Positions 26,519 through 35,138 of a stretch of DNA of 64,000 nt are shown piece by piece (within the stretch, counting starts at the first letter, position 1; each line of letters starts with the position of its first letter). A program made the position numbers and the translations under genes. The stretch covers positions 1 to 64,000 of the forward strand of contig NZ_JAAGPI010000037.1 of assembly GCF_017104715.1 (NCBI RefSeq), in the 5' to 3' direction. Below the pieces are notes generated by a model. That model was given only the letters and a program-made list of their open reading frames with translations, had not been told where the DNA came from and ran no database searches. This DNA is from Burkholderia sp. Ac-20365. Its GTDB lineage: Bacteria > Pseudomonadota > Gammaproteobacteria > Burkholderiales > Burkholderiaceae.

Positions 26519-27240
26519 TTGCGACGCTTTGTGTGGTTTGCTTGTGTTTTTGCTGGCATCCGCGTTTTGTTACTGGTGCTTCAAGCGTTGCCCCTGTGCG
26601 GGGCGGCACTTACTTTCTTTGCCGCCGCAAAGAAAGTAAGCAAAGAAAGCGGGCTAACACCGCCCGTGCTTGACCTCCGCCTGAGGGCCCCCAACAGTTC
26701 CTCCACTTCAAACGGCGTTCTGCCATTCAATGCCCGTTGCCAACGCTTCGGCAAAGCGCCTAACCCACTTCAATCACCCGTAGCGCAGCCAGCCGCAACG
26801 AATGGTTACCGCCGCCCAGGTGGCAAACTGTGTGTAGGTCGTAGTGCTCCACACGTCAGCGCTCTTACGACACCGATCCCGCTTTTCAGTCCGGAGTGGA
26901 GCGCGTACGCCGCGACAGCCTACACACAGTTTGCCGCTATAGAACGTGGGAGATTTGGTCGCGCGTGTGGCGACGCGGGAGTGTGAAGCGGGTGATGCGC
27001 TCAATAGGAGCGTTGGCAACGGGCAGTGAAAGCCAGGTTGCCGTGTGAAGCGGAGGAACCGTTGCGGGCCCTCAGGCAGGAACAAGAACTGGCGGTGTTC
27101 AGCGGCTTTCTTTTGCCTACTTTTCTTTGCCGCGGCAAAGAAAAGTAGGTGCCGCCCCGCACAGGGGCGACGCGTGAAGAACCGATAACAAACCGCGGAT
27201 GCCAGCGAAAAAGCAGGCACACCGCACCAGCGCGTCGCAA
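26519..27240. repeat. dispersed long inverted-repeat element, copy A
   Basis: About 0.72 kb filling the gap between convergent miaA and purM. The ends are complementary (TTGCGACGC 26519-26527; GCGTCGCAA 27232-27240), as are TGCTGGCATCCGCG (26551-26564) and CGCGGATGCCAGC (27194-27206). Each arm carries a near-terminal palindrome: 26609-26640 (14-bp stem, loop CGCC) and 27116-27149 (perfect 34 bp), each beside a GCCCCtgtgcGGGGC-type hairpin. An inner 17-bp stem, GGCAAACTGTGTGTAGG (26822-26838) / 26919-26935, encloses an 80-base apex. Frames inside it appear in arginine-rich mirrored versions in both arms and are judged non-coding. Copy B, inverted, is at 58970-59696. Confidence 0.85.
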
Positions 27241-27315
27241 GACAAAAAACAAAAGCCGCCCAACCCAAAAGTCAGACGGCTTCCAGAAACCCCAATCGCC
27301 CGAAGGGCAAAAAAA

Positions 27316-28383
27316 TCAAACCACTACGGTTTGCGCTTCACCCTCAGCGCTCTCACGAACAACCCCAATCTTCCAGACCTGCTCGCCAGCGGCAGAAAGA
27401 AGACCCGTAGCAGCATCGGCATCAGCAGCCGACACGATCACGGCCATCCCAATCCCGCAATTGAACACGCGATGCATCTCGGCATCGGCGACACCGCCAT
27501 GCTTCTGCAGCCATGCAAACAGCGGCGGCAGCGGCCACGCACGATGATCCAGCTCCGCCGTCAGGCCATCACGCAAAACCCGCGGAATATTCTCGACCAG
27601 CCCGCCGCCCGTGATGTGCGCCATGCCCTTCACTTCGAGCTGCTGCATCAGCGCCAGCAACGGCTTCACGTAGATATGCGTCGGCGCCATCAGCGCTTCG
27701 GCCAGCGTCCGGCCGTCGAAATCGGCGTTCAGATCAGGCTGCGCGCGCTCGATGATCTTGCGCACCAGCGAATACCCGTTCGAGTGAATCCCGCTCGACG
27801 CCAGACCCAGCACGACGTCGCCCGGCACGATCTTGCTGCCGTCGATAATCTTGCTCTTCTCCACCGCGCCGACCGCAAAGCCCGCCAGATCGTACTCGCC
27901 GTCCGGGTACATGCCCGGCATTTCAGCCGTTTCGCCGCCGATCAGCGCGCAACCGGCCAGCTCGCAACCCTGCGCAATGCCCTTGACCACCGTCGCCGCC
28001 GTGCCGACGTCCAGCTTGCCGCACGCGAAGTAATCGAGGAAAAACAGCGGCTCGGCGCCCTGCACCAGAATGTCGTTGACGCTCATCGCCACCAGATCCT
28101 GGCCAACCGTGTCGTGACGGTTCAGCTGGAATGCCAGCCGCAGCTTCGTGCCGACGCCGTCCGTGCCCGACACGAGCACCGGCTCCTTGTAACGCTTCGG
28201 CACCTCGAACAGCGCACCGAAACCGCCAATGCCGCCCAGCACGCCTTCACGCAGCGTCTTCTTGGCAAAGGGCTTGATCGCATCGACAAGGGCGTCGCCC
28301 GCGTCGATGTCCACGCCCGCGTCGCGATACGACAAACCTTGGGTCGAATCAGGGGAATTCGGGGCGGATTTCGGTTGATTCAT
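27316..28383 (-). CDS. purM: phosphoribosylformylglycinamidine cyclo-ligase (AIR synthetase)
   Basis: Catalyses ATP-dependent ring closure of FGAM to AIR in purine synthesis, in the cytosol. It is 355 residues. Motifs: LSYRDAGVDIDAGDALV at the N terminus, LVSGTDGVGTKL, VNDILVQGAEPLFFLDYFACG, GCALIGGETAEMPGMY, GLASSGIHSNGYSL and the C-terminal HITGGGLVENIPRVL. The ATG at 28383 begins MNQPKSAPN, fitting the family; the open frame continues upstream without similarity. There is no purine-rich Shine-Dalgarno sequence. It is divergent from the PerM-type permease gene and convergent with miaA across repeat copy A. Confidence 0.97.
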   Translation of the reverse strand: MNQPKSAPNSPDSTQGLSYRDAGVDIDAGDALVDAIKPFAKKTLREGVLGGIGGFGALFEVPKRYKEPVLVSGTDGVGTKLRLAFQLNRHDTVGQDLVAMSVNDILVQGAEPLFFLDYFACGKLDVGTAATVVKGIAQGCELAGCALIGGETAEMPGMYPDGEYDLAGFAVGAVEKSKIIDGSKIVPGDVVLGLASSGIHSNGYSLVRKIIERAQPDLNADFDGRTLAEALMAPTHIYVKPLLALMQQLEVKGMAHITGGGLVENIPRVLRDGLTAELDHRAWPLPPLFAWLQKHGGVADAEMHRVFNCGIGMAVIVSAADADAATGLLSAAGEQVWKIGVVRESAEGEAQTVVV

Positions 28384-28403
28384 GGGGGGAGTGCTCGAAG
28401 GTC

Positions 28404-28422
28404 GGTAAAATGCGATTTTACC
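28404..28422. promoter_or_regulatory. palindromic -10 in the purM / permease divergent promoter region
   Basis: Perfect dyad GGTAAAAT-gcg-ATTTTACC. Each strand offers TAAAAT as a -10 (28406-28411 rightward, 28420-28415 leftward), placing leftward initiation about 25 bases before the purM ATG. No good -35 was found on either side. Confidence 0.35.
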
Positions 28423-28480
28423 CGATGCCGGCCGCACGGCTGGAATTTGAGACGCCGACACGACACCTGGGAAACCCACT

Positions 28481-29557
28481 TTGCAGCAAAACAGTCCGAT
28501 CCTCACGCCGTACCAGCGCCGCGCCTTTATCTGGCTTGCCATTGCGCTTGCCGTGGGCATTCTGCTCTGGCTGTTGAGCCCCGTGCTCACGCCGTTCCTG
28601 CTCGGCGCGATCCTCGCCTATATCCTGCAGCCAGGCGTCGCGTGGATGACGCGCCGCCGCGTGCCGCGCGGCCTCGCCGCGACACTGATGATCCTGTTCT
28701 TCGTCGCGATCGTCACGCTGCTGGTGCTGCTCGTGCTGGGCGTCATCCAGAAGGAAGTGCCGCAGCTCAAGCAGCAGGTGCCAGTGTTCTTCTCGCACCT
28801 GCATGGCTGGCTTACGCCGAAGCTCGCCCTGCTGGGCGTGAGCGACTCGCTCGATTTCGCCAGCATCCGCGACATGGTGATGGGCCAGCTCGAAGGCAGC
28901 GCGCAGACGGTCGCACTGTACGCGTGGACCTCGATCCGCACCAGCTCGAACGTCATGATCACGGTGGTCGGCAACGTGGTGATGGTGCCGCTCGTGCTGT
29001 TCTACCTGCTGTACGACTGGAACGCGATGCTCGCGCGCGTGCGTGGCTTCATCCCGCGCCGCTTCTTCGCGAAGACGATTCACCTCGCGCGCGATATGGA
29101 TCACATGCTGTCGCAATACCTGCGCGGCCAGTTGCTCGTGATGGGCGTGCTCGCCGTGTTCTATGCGATCACGCTGTATATCGCCGGGTTCGAGATCGCG
29201 CTGCCCGTGGGCATTTTCACGGGGCTCGCGGTCTTCATCCCGTATCTCGGCTTCGCGACGGGCCTCGGCCTCGCACTGCTCGCCGCGTTGCTGCAGTTCG
29301 GCAACTGGTACGGCTTCGGCGCCGTCGCGGTGATCTACGGCATCGGGCAGATACTCGAGAGCTTCTTCCTCACGCCGCGGCTCGTCGGCGAGCGTATCGG
29401 CCTGCATCCGCTCGCGGTAATCTTCGCGCTGCTCGCGTTCGGCCAGCTGTTCGGCTTTTTTGGTGTGCTGCTCGCGCTGCCCGTGAGCGCGATACTCTCG
29501 GTCGCGTTCCGTGAATTGCGGCAAAGTTATCTGTCGAGCTCGCTCTACAAGAATTGA
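28481..29557 (+). CDS. AI-2E/PerM family permease
   Basis: Inner-membrane protein of 358 residues with about eight hydrophobic segments. The family layout is visible: two N-terminal helices (IALAVGILLWLLSPVLTPFLLGAILAYILQP), a third helix, an amphipathic extramembrane stretch, then a C-terminal bundle with the conserved IPYLGFATGLG. Members are annotated as AI-2 exporters, but many are ion antiporters or of unknown substrate; nothing here favours AI-2. It starts at TTG (28481), the only usable codon near the first helix. It lies next to purM (divergent) and hda (downstream), an arrangement common in betaproteobacteria. Confidence 0.85.
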   Translation: MQQNSPILTPYQRRAFIWLAIALAVGILLWLLSPVLTPFLLGAILAYILQPGVAWMTRRRVPRGLAATLMILFFVAIVTLLVLLVLGVIQKEVPQLKQQVPVFFSHLHGWLTPKLALLGVSDSLDFASIRDMVMGQLEGSAQTVALYAWTSIRTSSNVMITVVGNVVMVPLVLFYLLYDWNAMLARVRGFIPRRFFAKTIHLARDMDHMLSQYLRGQLLVMGVLAVFYAITLYIAGFEIALPVGIFTGLAVFIPYLGFATGLGLALLAALLQFGNWYGFGAVAVIYGIGQILESFFLTPRLVGERIGLHPLAVIFALLAFGQLFGFFGVLLALPVSAILSVAFRELRQSYLSSSLYKN

Positions 29558-29599
29558 CGCTTACTGGTCCGCTTACTGGTTACTAACGGCTTATCTATC

Positions 29600-30373
29600 G
29601 TGTCGCGCCAACTGACGCTCGATCTCGGCACTCCGCCGCCATCGACATTCGACAATTTCTTCGCCGGCACCAACTCGGAGCTGGTCACGCGCCTGCGCGA
29701 GCTGGACGCGGCGCTCGCGGCCGGCCCCGTCGCGGACCGCTCGTTCTACGTCTGGGGCGAGACGGGCAGCGGCCGCACGCATCTGCTGGAAGCGCTCGTG
29801 CACGAAGCGCCGCCGGGCCACGCGCGTTACGCCGGCCCGCAAAGCAGCCTCGCCGCGTTTGCGTTCGACCCCAGCGTCGCGCTGTACGCGATCGACGATT
29901 GCGACCGGCTTTCGGGCGCGCAGCAGATCGCGGTCTTCAACCTGTTCAACGAAGTGCGTGCTCACCCAACCAGCGCGCTCGTCGCCACGGGCAACGCCGC
30001 GCCGATGGGCCTGAACGTGCGCGAGGACCTGCGCACGCGCCTCGGCTGGGGTCTCGTGTTCCATGTCGCGCCGCTTGCCGACGAAGGCAAGGCGGCCGTG
30101 CTCAAGCGCGCGGCGCGCGAGCGCGGCATCAATCTCGCCGACGACGTGCCCGCCTATCTGCTCACCCATTTCCGCCGCGACATGCCCAGCCTGATGGCGC
30201 TGCTCGACGCGCTCGACCGCTTCTCGCTCGAGCAGAAACGCGCTGTCACGCTGCCATTGCTGCGCACGATGCTCGCCTCGCCCGATAATGCGGGCAACAC
30301 CGCCGAAGGCCCGCGCCGCGCGGCTGCCCAGGTCTCGTCATCCGCTTCAAGTAAAATAGTCCCCCATGGCTAA
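29600..30373 (+). CDS. hda: DnaA regulatory inactivator Hda
   Basis: AAA+ protein of 257 residues that, bound to the beta clamp, stimulates ATP hydrolysis by DnaA and prevents re-initiation of replication. The N-terminal clamp-binding motif is QLTLDLG (residues 4-10). The P-loop is WGETGSGRTHLLEAL, with Arg where most AAA+ proteins have Lys, as usual in Hda; AIDDCDRL is the Walker B region and REDLRTRLGWGLVF holds the arginine finger. It starts at GTG (29600). Its 3' end overlaps the HAD gene by eight bases, suggesting coupled translation. Confidence 0.93.
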   Translation: MSRQLTLDLGTPPPSTFDNFFAGTNSELVTRLRELDAALAAGPVADRSFYVWGETGSGRTHLLEALVHEAPPGHARYAGPQSSLAAFAFDPSVALYAIDDCDRLSGAQQIAVFNLFNEVRAHPTSALVATGNAAPMGLNVREDLRTRLGWGLVFHVAPLADEGKAAVLKRAARERGINLADDVPAYLLTHFRRDMPSLMALLDALDRFSLEQKRAVTLPLLRTMLASPDNAGNTAEGPRRAAAQVSSSASSKIVPHG

Positions 30374-31052
30374 CCTCGCTCTCTTCGACCTCGATCACAC
30401 GCTCATCCCCACCGACAGCGACCACGAATGGGGCCGCTTCATGGTGAAACTCGGCATCGTCGAAGCCGAAAGTTTCGCGCGTGAAAACGATCGCTTCTTT
30501 GCCGACTACAAGGCCGGCAAGCTCGACATTCATGCCTATCTGGTCGCGATGCTGACGCCGCTGGCGAAATACCCGCGCTCGCAGCTCAAGGCGTGGCACG
30601 ACCAGTACATGCACGAAGTGATCAAGCCCGCAATCGTTCCCGCTGCAATGGAACTGGTGAACAAACACCGCGACGCTGGCGACCTGTGCTGCATGGTCAC
30701 CGCGACGAATGAGTTCATCACCGCGCCCATCGCCGAAGTATTCGGCGTCGAGAAGCTGATCGCGTGCGAAGTCGAGACCGTTGACGGCCATCCGGCATCG
30801 GACTACACCGGCTTCCCGAAAGGCACGCCGAGCTACCGTGAAGGCAAGATCGTGCGCACGGAAGAATGGCTCGCGTCGCTGGGCAAAACCTGGTCGGACT
30901 TCGAGCGCAGCTACTTCTACAGCGATTCGCACAACGACATCCCGCTGCTCGAAAAGGTCACCGACCCGATCGCGACCAACCCGGACGACACGCTGCGCGC
31001 CCATGCGCAGAAAAACGGCTGGCGCATCCTAGAACTCTTCCAACCCTCGTGA
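30366..31052 (+). CDS. HAD-superfamily IB phosphatase (SerB-like)
   Basis: Cytosolic phosphatase of 228 residues. Motif I is FDLDHTL (nucleophile Asp8, Asp10), motif II lies in MVTATNEF, motif III is probably the Lys in REGK, and motif IV is YSDSHNDIPLL. This layout is that of the PSPase-like IB subfamily, which includes phosphoserine and histidinol-phosphate phosphatases; the substrate cannot be told from sequence. The ATG at 30366 overlaps the end of hda, and its own TGA overlaps the GTG of pcnB, so the three genes form a tight operon. Confidence 0.88.
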   Translation: MANLALFDLDHTLIPTDSDHEWGRFMVKLGIVEAESFARENDRFFADYKAGKLDIHAYLVAMLTPLAKYPRSQLKAWHDQYMHEVIKPAIVPAAMELVNKHRDAGDLCCMVTATNEFITAPIAEVFGVEKLIACEVETVDGHPASDYTGFPKGTPSYREGKIVRTEEWLASLGKTWSDFERSYFYSDSHNDIPLLEKVTDPIATNPDDTLRAHAQKNGWRILELFQPS

Positions 31053-32665
31053 TCAAGAAACTCATTCGCAAGCTGTTCGGACAGGACGCAGAGCCCACTG
31101 ACGAGGCCGCGCCGTCCGCAGAAACAGACGACTCCGCACACGACGAACGCGCGCCGCAAACGGCCCGCCCGAGCCGCGCTGCCTCGAAAACCACGGCATC
31201 CAAGGGCGGTGCGCGACGCAAGCCGGCTGCTGCCGCCGTGCCCGAGCCCGACGCGCCCGTTATCGTGTCGTCGGACATTCACGGCATCGATCCTTCGCTG
31301 ATTTCTCGCAATGCGATCCGCGTGACGGAAGGCCTGCAACAGGCGGGCTTCCGTGCGTTTATCGTCGGCGGCGCGGTGCGCGATCTGCTGCTCGGCATTG
31401 CGCCGAAAGACTTCGACGTCGCCACCGATGCCACGCCCGAACAGGTGCAGAAACTGTTCCGCCGCGCGCGCATCATCGGACGGCGTTTTCAGATCGTGCA
31501 CGTGCAGTTCGGCCAGGAAATCATCGAGACATCGACGTTCCGCGCGCTGGTCGACGCGCCACCCGCCGAAGCAGGTGCCCCGCCGCCGCGCCGTCTCAAG
31601 CGTGACGAGCTGGACCGCCGCACGCATGCCGTCGATGCCAGCGGCCGCGTGCTGCGCGACAACGTCTGGGGCGAGCAGCACGAAGACGCGACACGCCGCG
31701 ACTTCACCGTCAACGCGATGTACTACGACCCCGCGACGCAGACGGTGCTCGACTATCACAACGGCATGGCCGACATGCGCGCGCGTCTGCTGCGCATGAT
31801 CGGCGACCCGGCCACGCGTTATCGCGAAGACCCGGTGCGCATGCTGCGCGTGGTGCGCTTCGCCGCGAAGCTCGACTTCGAGATCGAGGACGCGACGCGC
31901 GAGCCGATCAAGGAACTGGCCGATCTCATCAACAACGTGCCCGCCGCGCGTCTGTTCGACGAGATGCTCAAGCTGCTGCTGTCGGGCCATGCGCTCGCTT
32001 GCCTGCAGCGTCTGCGCAAGGAAGGCCTGCATCACGGCCTGTTGCCGCTGCTCGACGTCGTGCTCGAACAGCCGCACGGCGAGAAGTTCATCACGCTCGC
32101 GCTGAACAACACCGACGCACGCGTGCGCGCCGGCAAGCCGGTGTCGCCGGGCTTCCTGTTCGCCACGCTGCTGTGGCACGACATGCAGCAGCGCTGGCAG
32201 CAATACGAGGCCAACGGCGAGTACCCTGTACCCGCACTGCATCGCGCGATGGACGACGTGCTCGACATGCAGACCGAGAAGCTCGCCATCCATAAGCGCT
32301 TCTCGTCGGATATGCGCGAGATCTGGGGCCTGCAGCATCGCCTCGAAAAGCGCTCGGGCCGCAGTGCGCTGAAGCTGCTGGAACACCAAAGATTTAGAGC
32401 GGGGTATGATTTCCTCCTGTTGCGCTGCGAATCGGGCGAACTGGATGAATCGGTCGGCTCGTGGTGGACGGAGTTCATCGAAGGAGACATCGCCGCGCGC
32501 GAAGCACTGCTTTCGCAAGGCGGGAAGGACCGGGCGCCCAGAAAACGACGGCGGCGTAGCAACAGCCGAAACCGCAGCAAACAGGGCGACGGAATGGAGG
32601 GCGGCACGGCTTCAGGAGACCGCGCAGCAGACGATGCGAGCCATGACGGCCCGCACGAAGACTGA
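31049..32665 (+). CDS. pcnB: poly(A) polymerase I
   Basis: Adds 3' poly(A) tails to RNA and so promotes RNA decay. It is 538 residues. After a low-complexity basic/acidic N-terminal stretch (about residues 15-75), the nucleotidyltransferase domain shows FIVGGAVRDLLLG and the catalytic DFDVATDA. NVWGEQHEDATRRDFTVNA and RYREDPVRMLRVVRFAAKLDF are shared with CCA-adding enzymes. The Arg-rich C-terminal tail (RKRRRRSNSRNR) and the position before folK favour PcnB over the CCA enzyme. The start is the GTG at 31049 in GTGA, overlapping the preceding stop; no ATG lies near. Confidence 0.93.
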   Translation: MIKKLIRKLFGQDAEPTDEAAPSAETDDSAHDERAPQTARPSRAASKTTASKGGARRKPAAAAVPEPDAPVIVSSDIHGIDPSLISRNAIRVTEGLQQAGFRAFIVGGAVRDLLLGIAPKDFDVATDATPEQVQKLFRRARIIGRRFQIVHVQFGQEIIETSTFRALVDAPPAEAGAPPPRRLKRDELDRRTHAVDASGRVLRDNVWGEQHEDATRRDFTVNAMYYDPATQTVLDYHNGMADMRARLLRMIGDPATRYREDPVRMLRVVRFAAKLDFEIEDATREPIKELADLINNVPAARLFDEMLKLLLSGHALACLQRLRKEGLHHGLLPLLDVVLEQPHGEKFITLALNNTDARVRAGKPVSPGFLFATLLWHDMQQRWQQYEANGEYPVPALHRAMDDVLDMQTEKLAIHKRFSSDMREIWGLQHRLEKRSGRSALKLLEHQRFRAGYDFLLLRCESGELDESVGSWWTEFIEGDIAAREALLSQGGKDRAPRKRRRRSNSRNRSKQGDGMEGGTASGDRAADDASHDGPHED

Positions 32666-32713
32666 CGCAATCCCGGCGCGCGCCGTCGAACGCAAGTTGC
32701 AGGAAGTTATGCC

Positions 32714-33277
32714 ATGACGGTTGCCTATCTCGGCCTCGGCGCGAATCTCGGGGACGCGCGCCAGACCCTGAAAGACGCGGTGGTGTGTCTCGCACAACAG
32801 CACACCATCACCGTGCTCGCCAAATCGAGCCTGTATCGAACAGCCCCGATCGACGCTGGCGGCGACGATTATCTGAATCTCGTCGTCAAGCTCGACACCG
32901 CGATGCCCGTGCGCCATCTGCTCGCGCTGTGTCACAAGATCGAGCATCACTTTGGCCGTGAGCGCCCGTTTCGCAACGCGCCGCGCACGCTCGATCTCGA
33001 CATCCTGCTCTACGGCGAACAGGCCATCGACGAACCCGATCTGATCGTGCCGCATCCGCGCATGACGGAGCGCGCGTTCGTGCTGGTGCCGCTCGTCGAA
33101 ATCGAACCCACGCTGATCATTCCGCAACGCGGCCGCGCCGATGCGTTTCTGGCTGCCGTCGCCGATCAGCGCATCGAAAAGATGAAATCGCCCTGCCAGT
33201 GTCTCGCGCCCGGCGCGACGGATTCCAGCGGTCAAGCAGACGCAGCGGGCGCAGCGCCTAAAGGCGGCTGCCCATGA
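32714..33277 (+). CDS. folK: HPPK, 2-amino-4-hydroxy-6-hydroxymethyldihydropteridine pyrophosphokinase
   Basis: Transfers pyrophosphate from ATP to the pterin precursor in folate synthesis. It is 187 residues. Family motifs are AYLGLGANLGDARQTL at the N terminus, YRTAPID, and the signature RTLDLDILLYG, followed by VPHPRMTERAFVLVPL. About 25 extra residues at the C terminus (CQCLAPGATDSSGQ) look unstructured. The ATG at 32714 has AGGAAG upstream. Its last four bases overlap the deoxynucleoside kinase start (ATGA), so they are coupled. panB, also feeding cofactor synthesis, is next but one. Confidence 0.96.
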   Translation: MTVAYLGLGANLGDARQTLKDAVVCLAQQHTITVLAKSSLYRTAPIDAGGDDYLNLVVKLDTAMPVRHLLALCHKIEHHFGRERPFRNAPRTLDLDILLYGEQAIDEPDLIVPHPRMTERAFVLVPLVEIEPTLIIPQRGRADAFLAAVADQRIEKMKSPCQCLAPGATDSSGQADAAGAAPKGGCP

Positions 33278-33969
33278 GTTCCCTGCCGATGACCGCCCCG
33301 CCGCTCACCGTGACGGCGCCCGATCTGCGTCCGCCGCACGGCTATCTGACCATCGAAGGGCCGATCGGTGTCGGCAAGACGTCGCTGGCGCGGCGCCTGG
33401 CGCAGCGCTGGTCGATGCACGAACTGTTCGAGCGCCCGCAGGACAATCCGTTTCTCGAGCGCTTCTATCGCGATACGGCGCGCTATGCGCTGCCCGCGCA
33501 ACTGAGCTTCGCGCTGCAGCGCGCGCAGCAGGTGCAGGACATCAACGCGCTGCGCACCGCCGGCACGCCGCTCATCACCGATTTCATGACGCAGAAGAAC
33601 GACATCTTCGCGCGTCTGACCTTGCAGGACGACGAGTACCCGCTGTATCGCGCGATTGCGGCGAAGCTCGATGTGTCCGGTCCGTCGCCGGATCTGATCA
33701 TCTATCTGCAGGCAAGCCCCGAAGTGCTGTTCTCGCGTATTCAGAAGCGCGCGCTGCCGATGGAGCTGCAGATTTCGGATGCGTACCTGCGCTCGCTGTG
33801 CGATGCGTACAACGACTTCTTCTATCACTACGACGGCGCGCCCGTTCTCACGGTCAACGCCGAACACCTGAATCCGCTCGATTCCGACGCGGACCTTGCT
33901 TTGCTCGTCGAGCGCATCGAATCGATGCGCGGGCGCAAGGAATTCTTTGTCAAAGGCGGCACGCTATAG
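33274..33969 (+). CDS. deoxynucleoside kinase (dNK family)
   Basis: A 231-residue P-loop kinase that probably phosphorylates deoxyadenosine, deoxyguanosine or deoxycytidine for nucleotide salvage. The P-loop is IEGPIGVGKTSLARRLA (about residues 28-44). The substrate-side motif ERPQDNPFLERFYRD matches the E-x5-NPFL pattern of the family, with DFMTQKNDIFARLTL and YLQASPEVLFSRI further on. The ATG at 33274 overlaps the folK stop. This folK-dNK-panB order recurs in betaproteobacteria. The exact nucleoside specificity cannot be read. Confidence 0.9.
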   Translation: MSSLPMTAPPLTVTAPDLRPPHGYLTIEGPIGVGKTSLARRLAQRWSMHELFERPQDNPFLERFYRDTARYALPAQLSFALQRAQQVQDINALRTAGTPLITDFMTQKNDIFARLTLQDDEYPLYRAIAAKLDVSGPSPDLIIYLQASPEVLFSRIQKRALPMELQISDAYLRSLCDAYNDFFYHYDGAPVLTVNAEHLNPLDSDADLALLVERIESMRGRKEFFVKGGTL

Positions 33970-34011
33970 CGTCTGGCTGTAGCGTGACGCCGCATTTCCA
34001 ACGGATCACCC

Positions 34012-34827
34012 ATGACCTATCTGCAGGAGACGAGCCGCAGCGCCGTCACCGTCCCGAAACTGCAAGCCATGCGCGAAGCGGGCGACAAGATCGTGATGCT
34101 CACCTGCTACGACGCGAGCTTCGCGGCGCTGCTCGATCGCGCGGGCGTCGATTCGCTGCTGATCGGCGATTCGCTCGGCAACGTGCTGCAAGGCCAGAGC
34201 ACGACGCTGCCCGTCACGATCGATGAGATCGCCTATCACACGGCTTGTGTGGCGCGCGCGAAACCGTCGGCGCTGATCGTCGCCGATATGCCGTTTGGCA
34301 CCTACGGCACGCCTGCCGATGCCTTCACGAACGCCGTCAAGCTGATGCAGGCAGGCGCGCAGATGGTGAAGCTCGAAGGCGGCGAATGGCTCGCGGACAC
34401 GGTGCGTTTTCTGGTGGAGCGCTCGATTCCCGTTTGCGGTCACGTCGGGCTCACGCCGCAGTCGGTGCACGCGTTCGGCGGCTTCAAGGTGCAGGGCAAG
34501 ACGGAAGCAGGCGCGGCCCAGTTGATGCGCGATTCGCGCGCGATGCAGGACGCCGGCGCGCAACTGCTGGTGATGGAAGCGATGCCGACGCTGCTCGCCG
34601 CCGAGGTGACGAAGCAACTGCGCATTCCGACGATCGGCATCGGTGCGGGCGTCGAATGTTCGGGTCAGGTGCTGGTGTTGCACGACATGCTGGGAATTTT
34701 CCCCGGCAAGCGGCCGCGCTTCGTGAAGGATTTCATGCAAGGGCAGCCGAGCATTCTCGCCGCCGTCGAAGCGTATGTGCGGGCGGTTAAGGACGGCTCG
34801 TTCCCCGGGCCTGAGCACACGTTCTGA
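34012..34827 (+). CDS. panB: ketopantoate hydroxymethyltransferase
   Basis: Uses methylenetetrahydrofolate to turn 2-oxoisovalerate into ketopantoate, the first committed step to pantothenate and CoA. It is 271 residues. Signature stretches: IVMLTCYDASFAALLDRAGVDSLLIGDSLG near the N terminus with the metal-binding Asp residues, MPFGTYG, KLEGGEW, the catalytic Glu in VMEAMP, and IGIGAG. The ATG at 34012 is the family start. It ends the pcnB-folK-dNK-panB set. The gap of about 310 bp after it holds a possible small gene and nothing else obvious. Confidence 0.97.
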   Translation: MTYLQETSRSAVTVPKLQAMREAGDKIVMLTCYDASFAALLDRAGVDSLLIGDSLGNVLQGQSTTLPVTIDEIAYHTACVARAKPSALIVADMPFGTYGTPADAFTNAVKLMQAGAQMVKLEGGEWLADTVRFLVERSIPVCGHVGLTPQSVHAFGGFKVQGKTEAGAAQLMRDSRAMQDAGAQLLVMEAMPTLLAAEVTKQLRIPTIGIGAGVECSGQVLVLHDMLGIFPGKRPRFVKDFMQGQPSILAAVEAYVRAVKDGSFPGPEHTF

Positions 34828-34973
34828 TTGAGTCTGGCGGTGGTTGTGTTTGTCGCAGGCGCCGCTATTTCCTTGGGACTTCTCTAAGGCCTGTCCGATT
34901 CGACCTGCAATCGGCGTCGTCTATCTTCGTTCTCCTTTCACGGCGCGAGCCCGCGCACCGATGGAGAACGACC

Positions 34974-35105
34974 ATGAGTCCCTTCTGTCTGATCGACGTC
35001 ACGCGCATTCGTGACCACGACAACCATCCGCACGAACACGACGCCACCTGGCATGCGCGCGTTACGGCATGGATCGGCCGCCTGATTCACCGGCATCACT
35101 CCTGA
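34974..35105 (+). CDS. small His-rich protein, 43 residues
   Basis: A short frame in the panB-pabBC gap, with GGAGAA (34963-34968) before the ATG. The product begins MSPFCLIDVTRIRDHDNHPHE and ends RLIHRHHS; eight of 43 residues are His, with the cluster HDNHPHEHD around residues 14-22. No signal or membrane segment is visible. The composition hints at metal binding, but this is speculative, and translation rests only on the Shine-Dalgarno sequence and codon use. Confidence 0.45.
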   Translation: MSPFCLIDVTRIRDHDNHPHEHDATWHARVTAWIGRLIHRHHS

Positions 35106-35138
35106 TGCGACATTTCCCGAGCTTGCCGGCCGACGCAT

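Noticed and set aside
26519..27252. Several open frames inside repeat copies A and B, such as one containing ALTFFAAAKKVSKESG
   Set aside because: They appear in mirrored form in both arms and follow nucleotide repeat identity, not protein-like constraint. They have no start context and are Arg/Ala/Pro-rich. I treat the element as non-coding.
27316..28590. Longer N terminus for purM beginning at 28590
   Set aside because: The extra residues lack similarity to PurM, cross the divergent promoter region and overlap the start of the permease gene.
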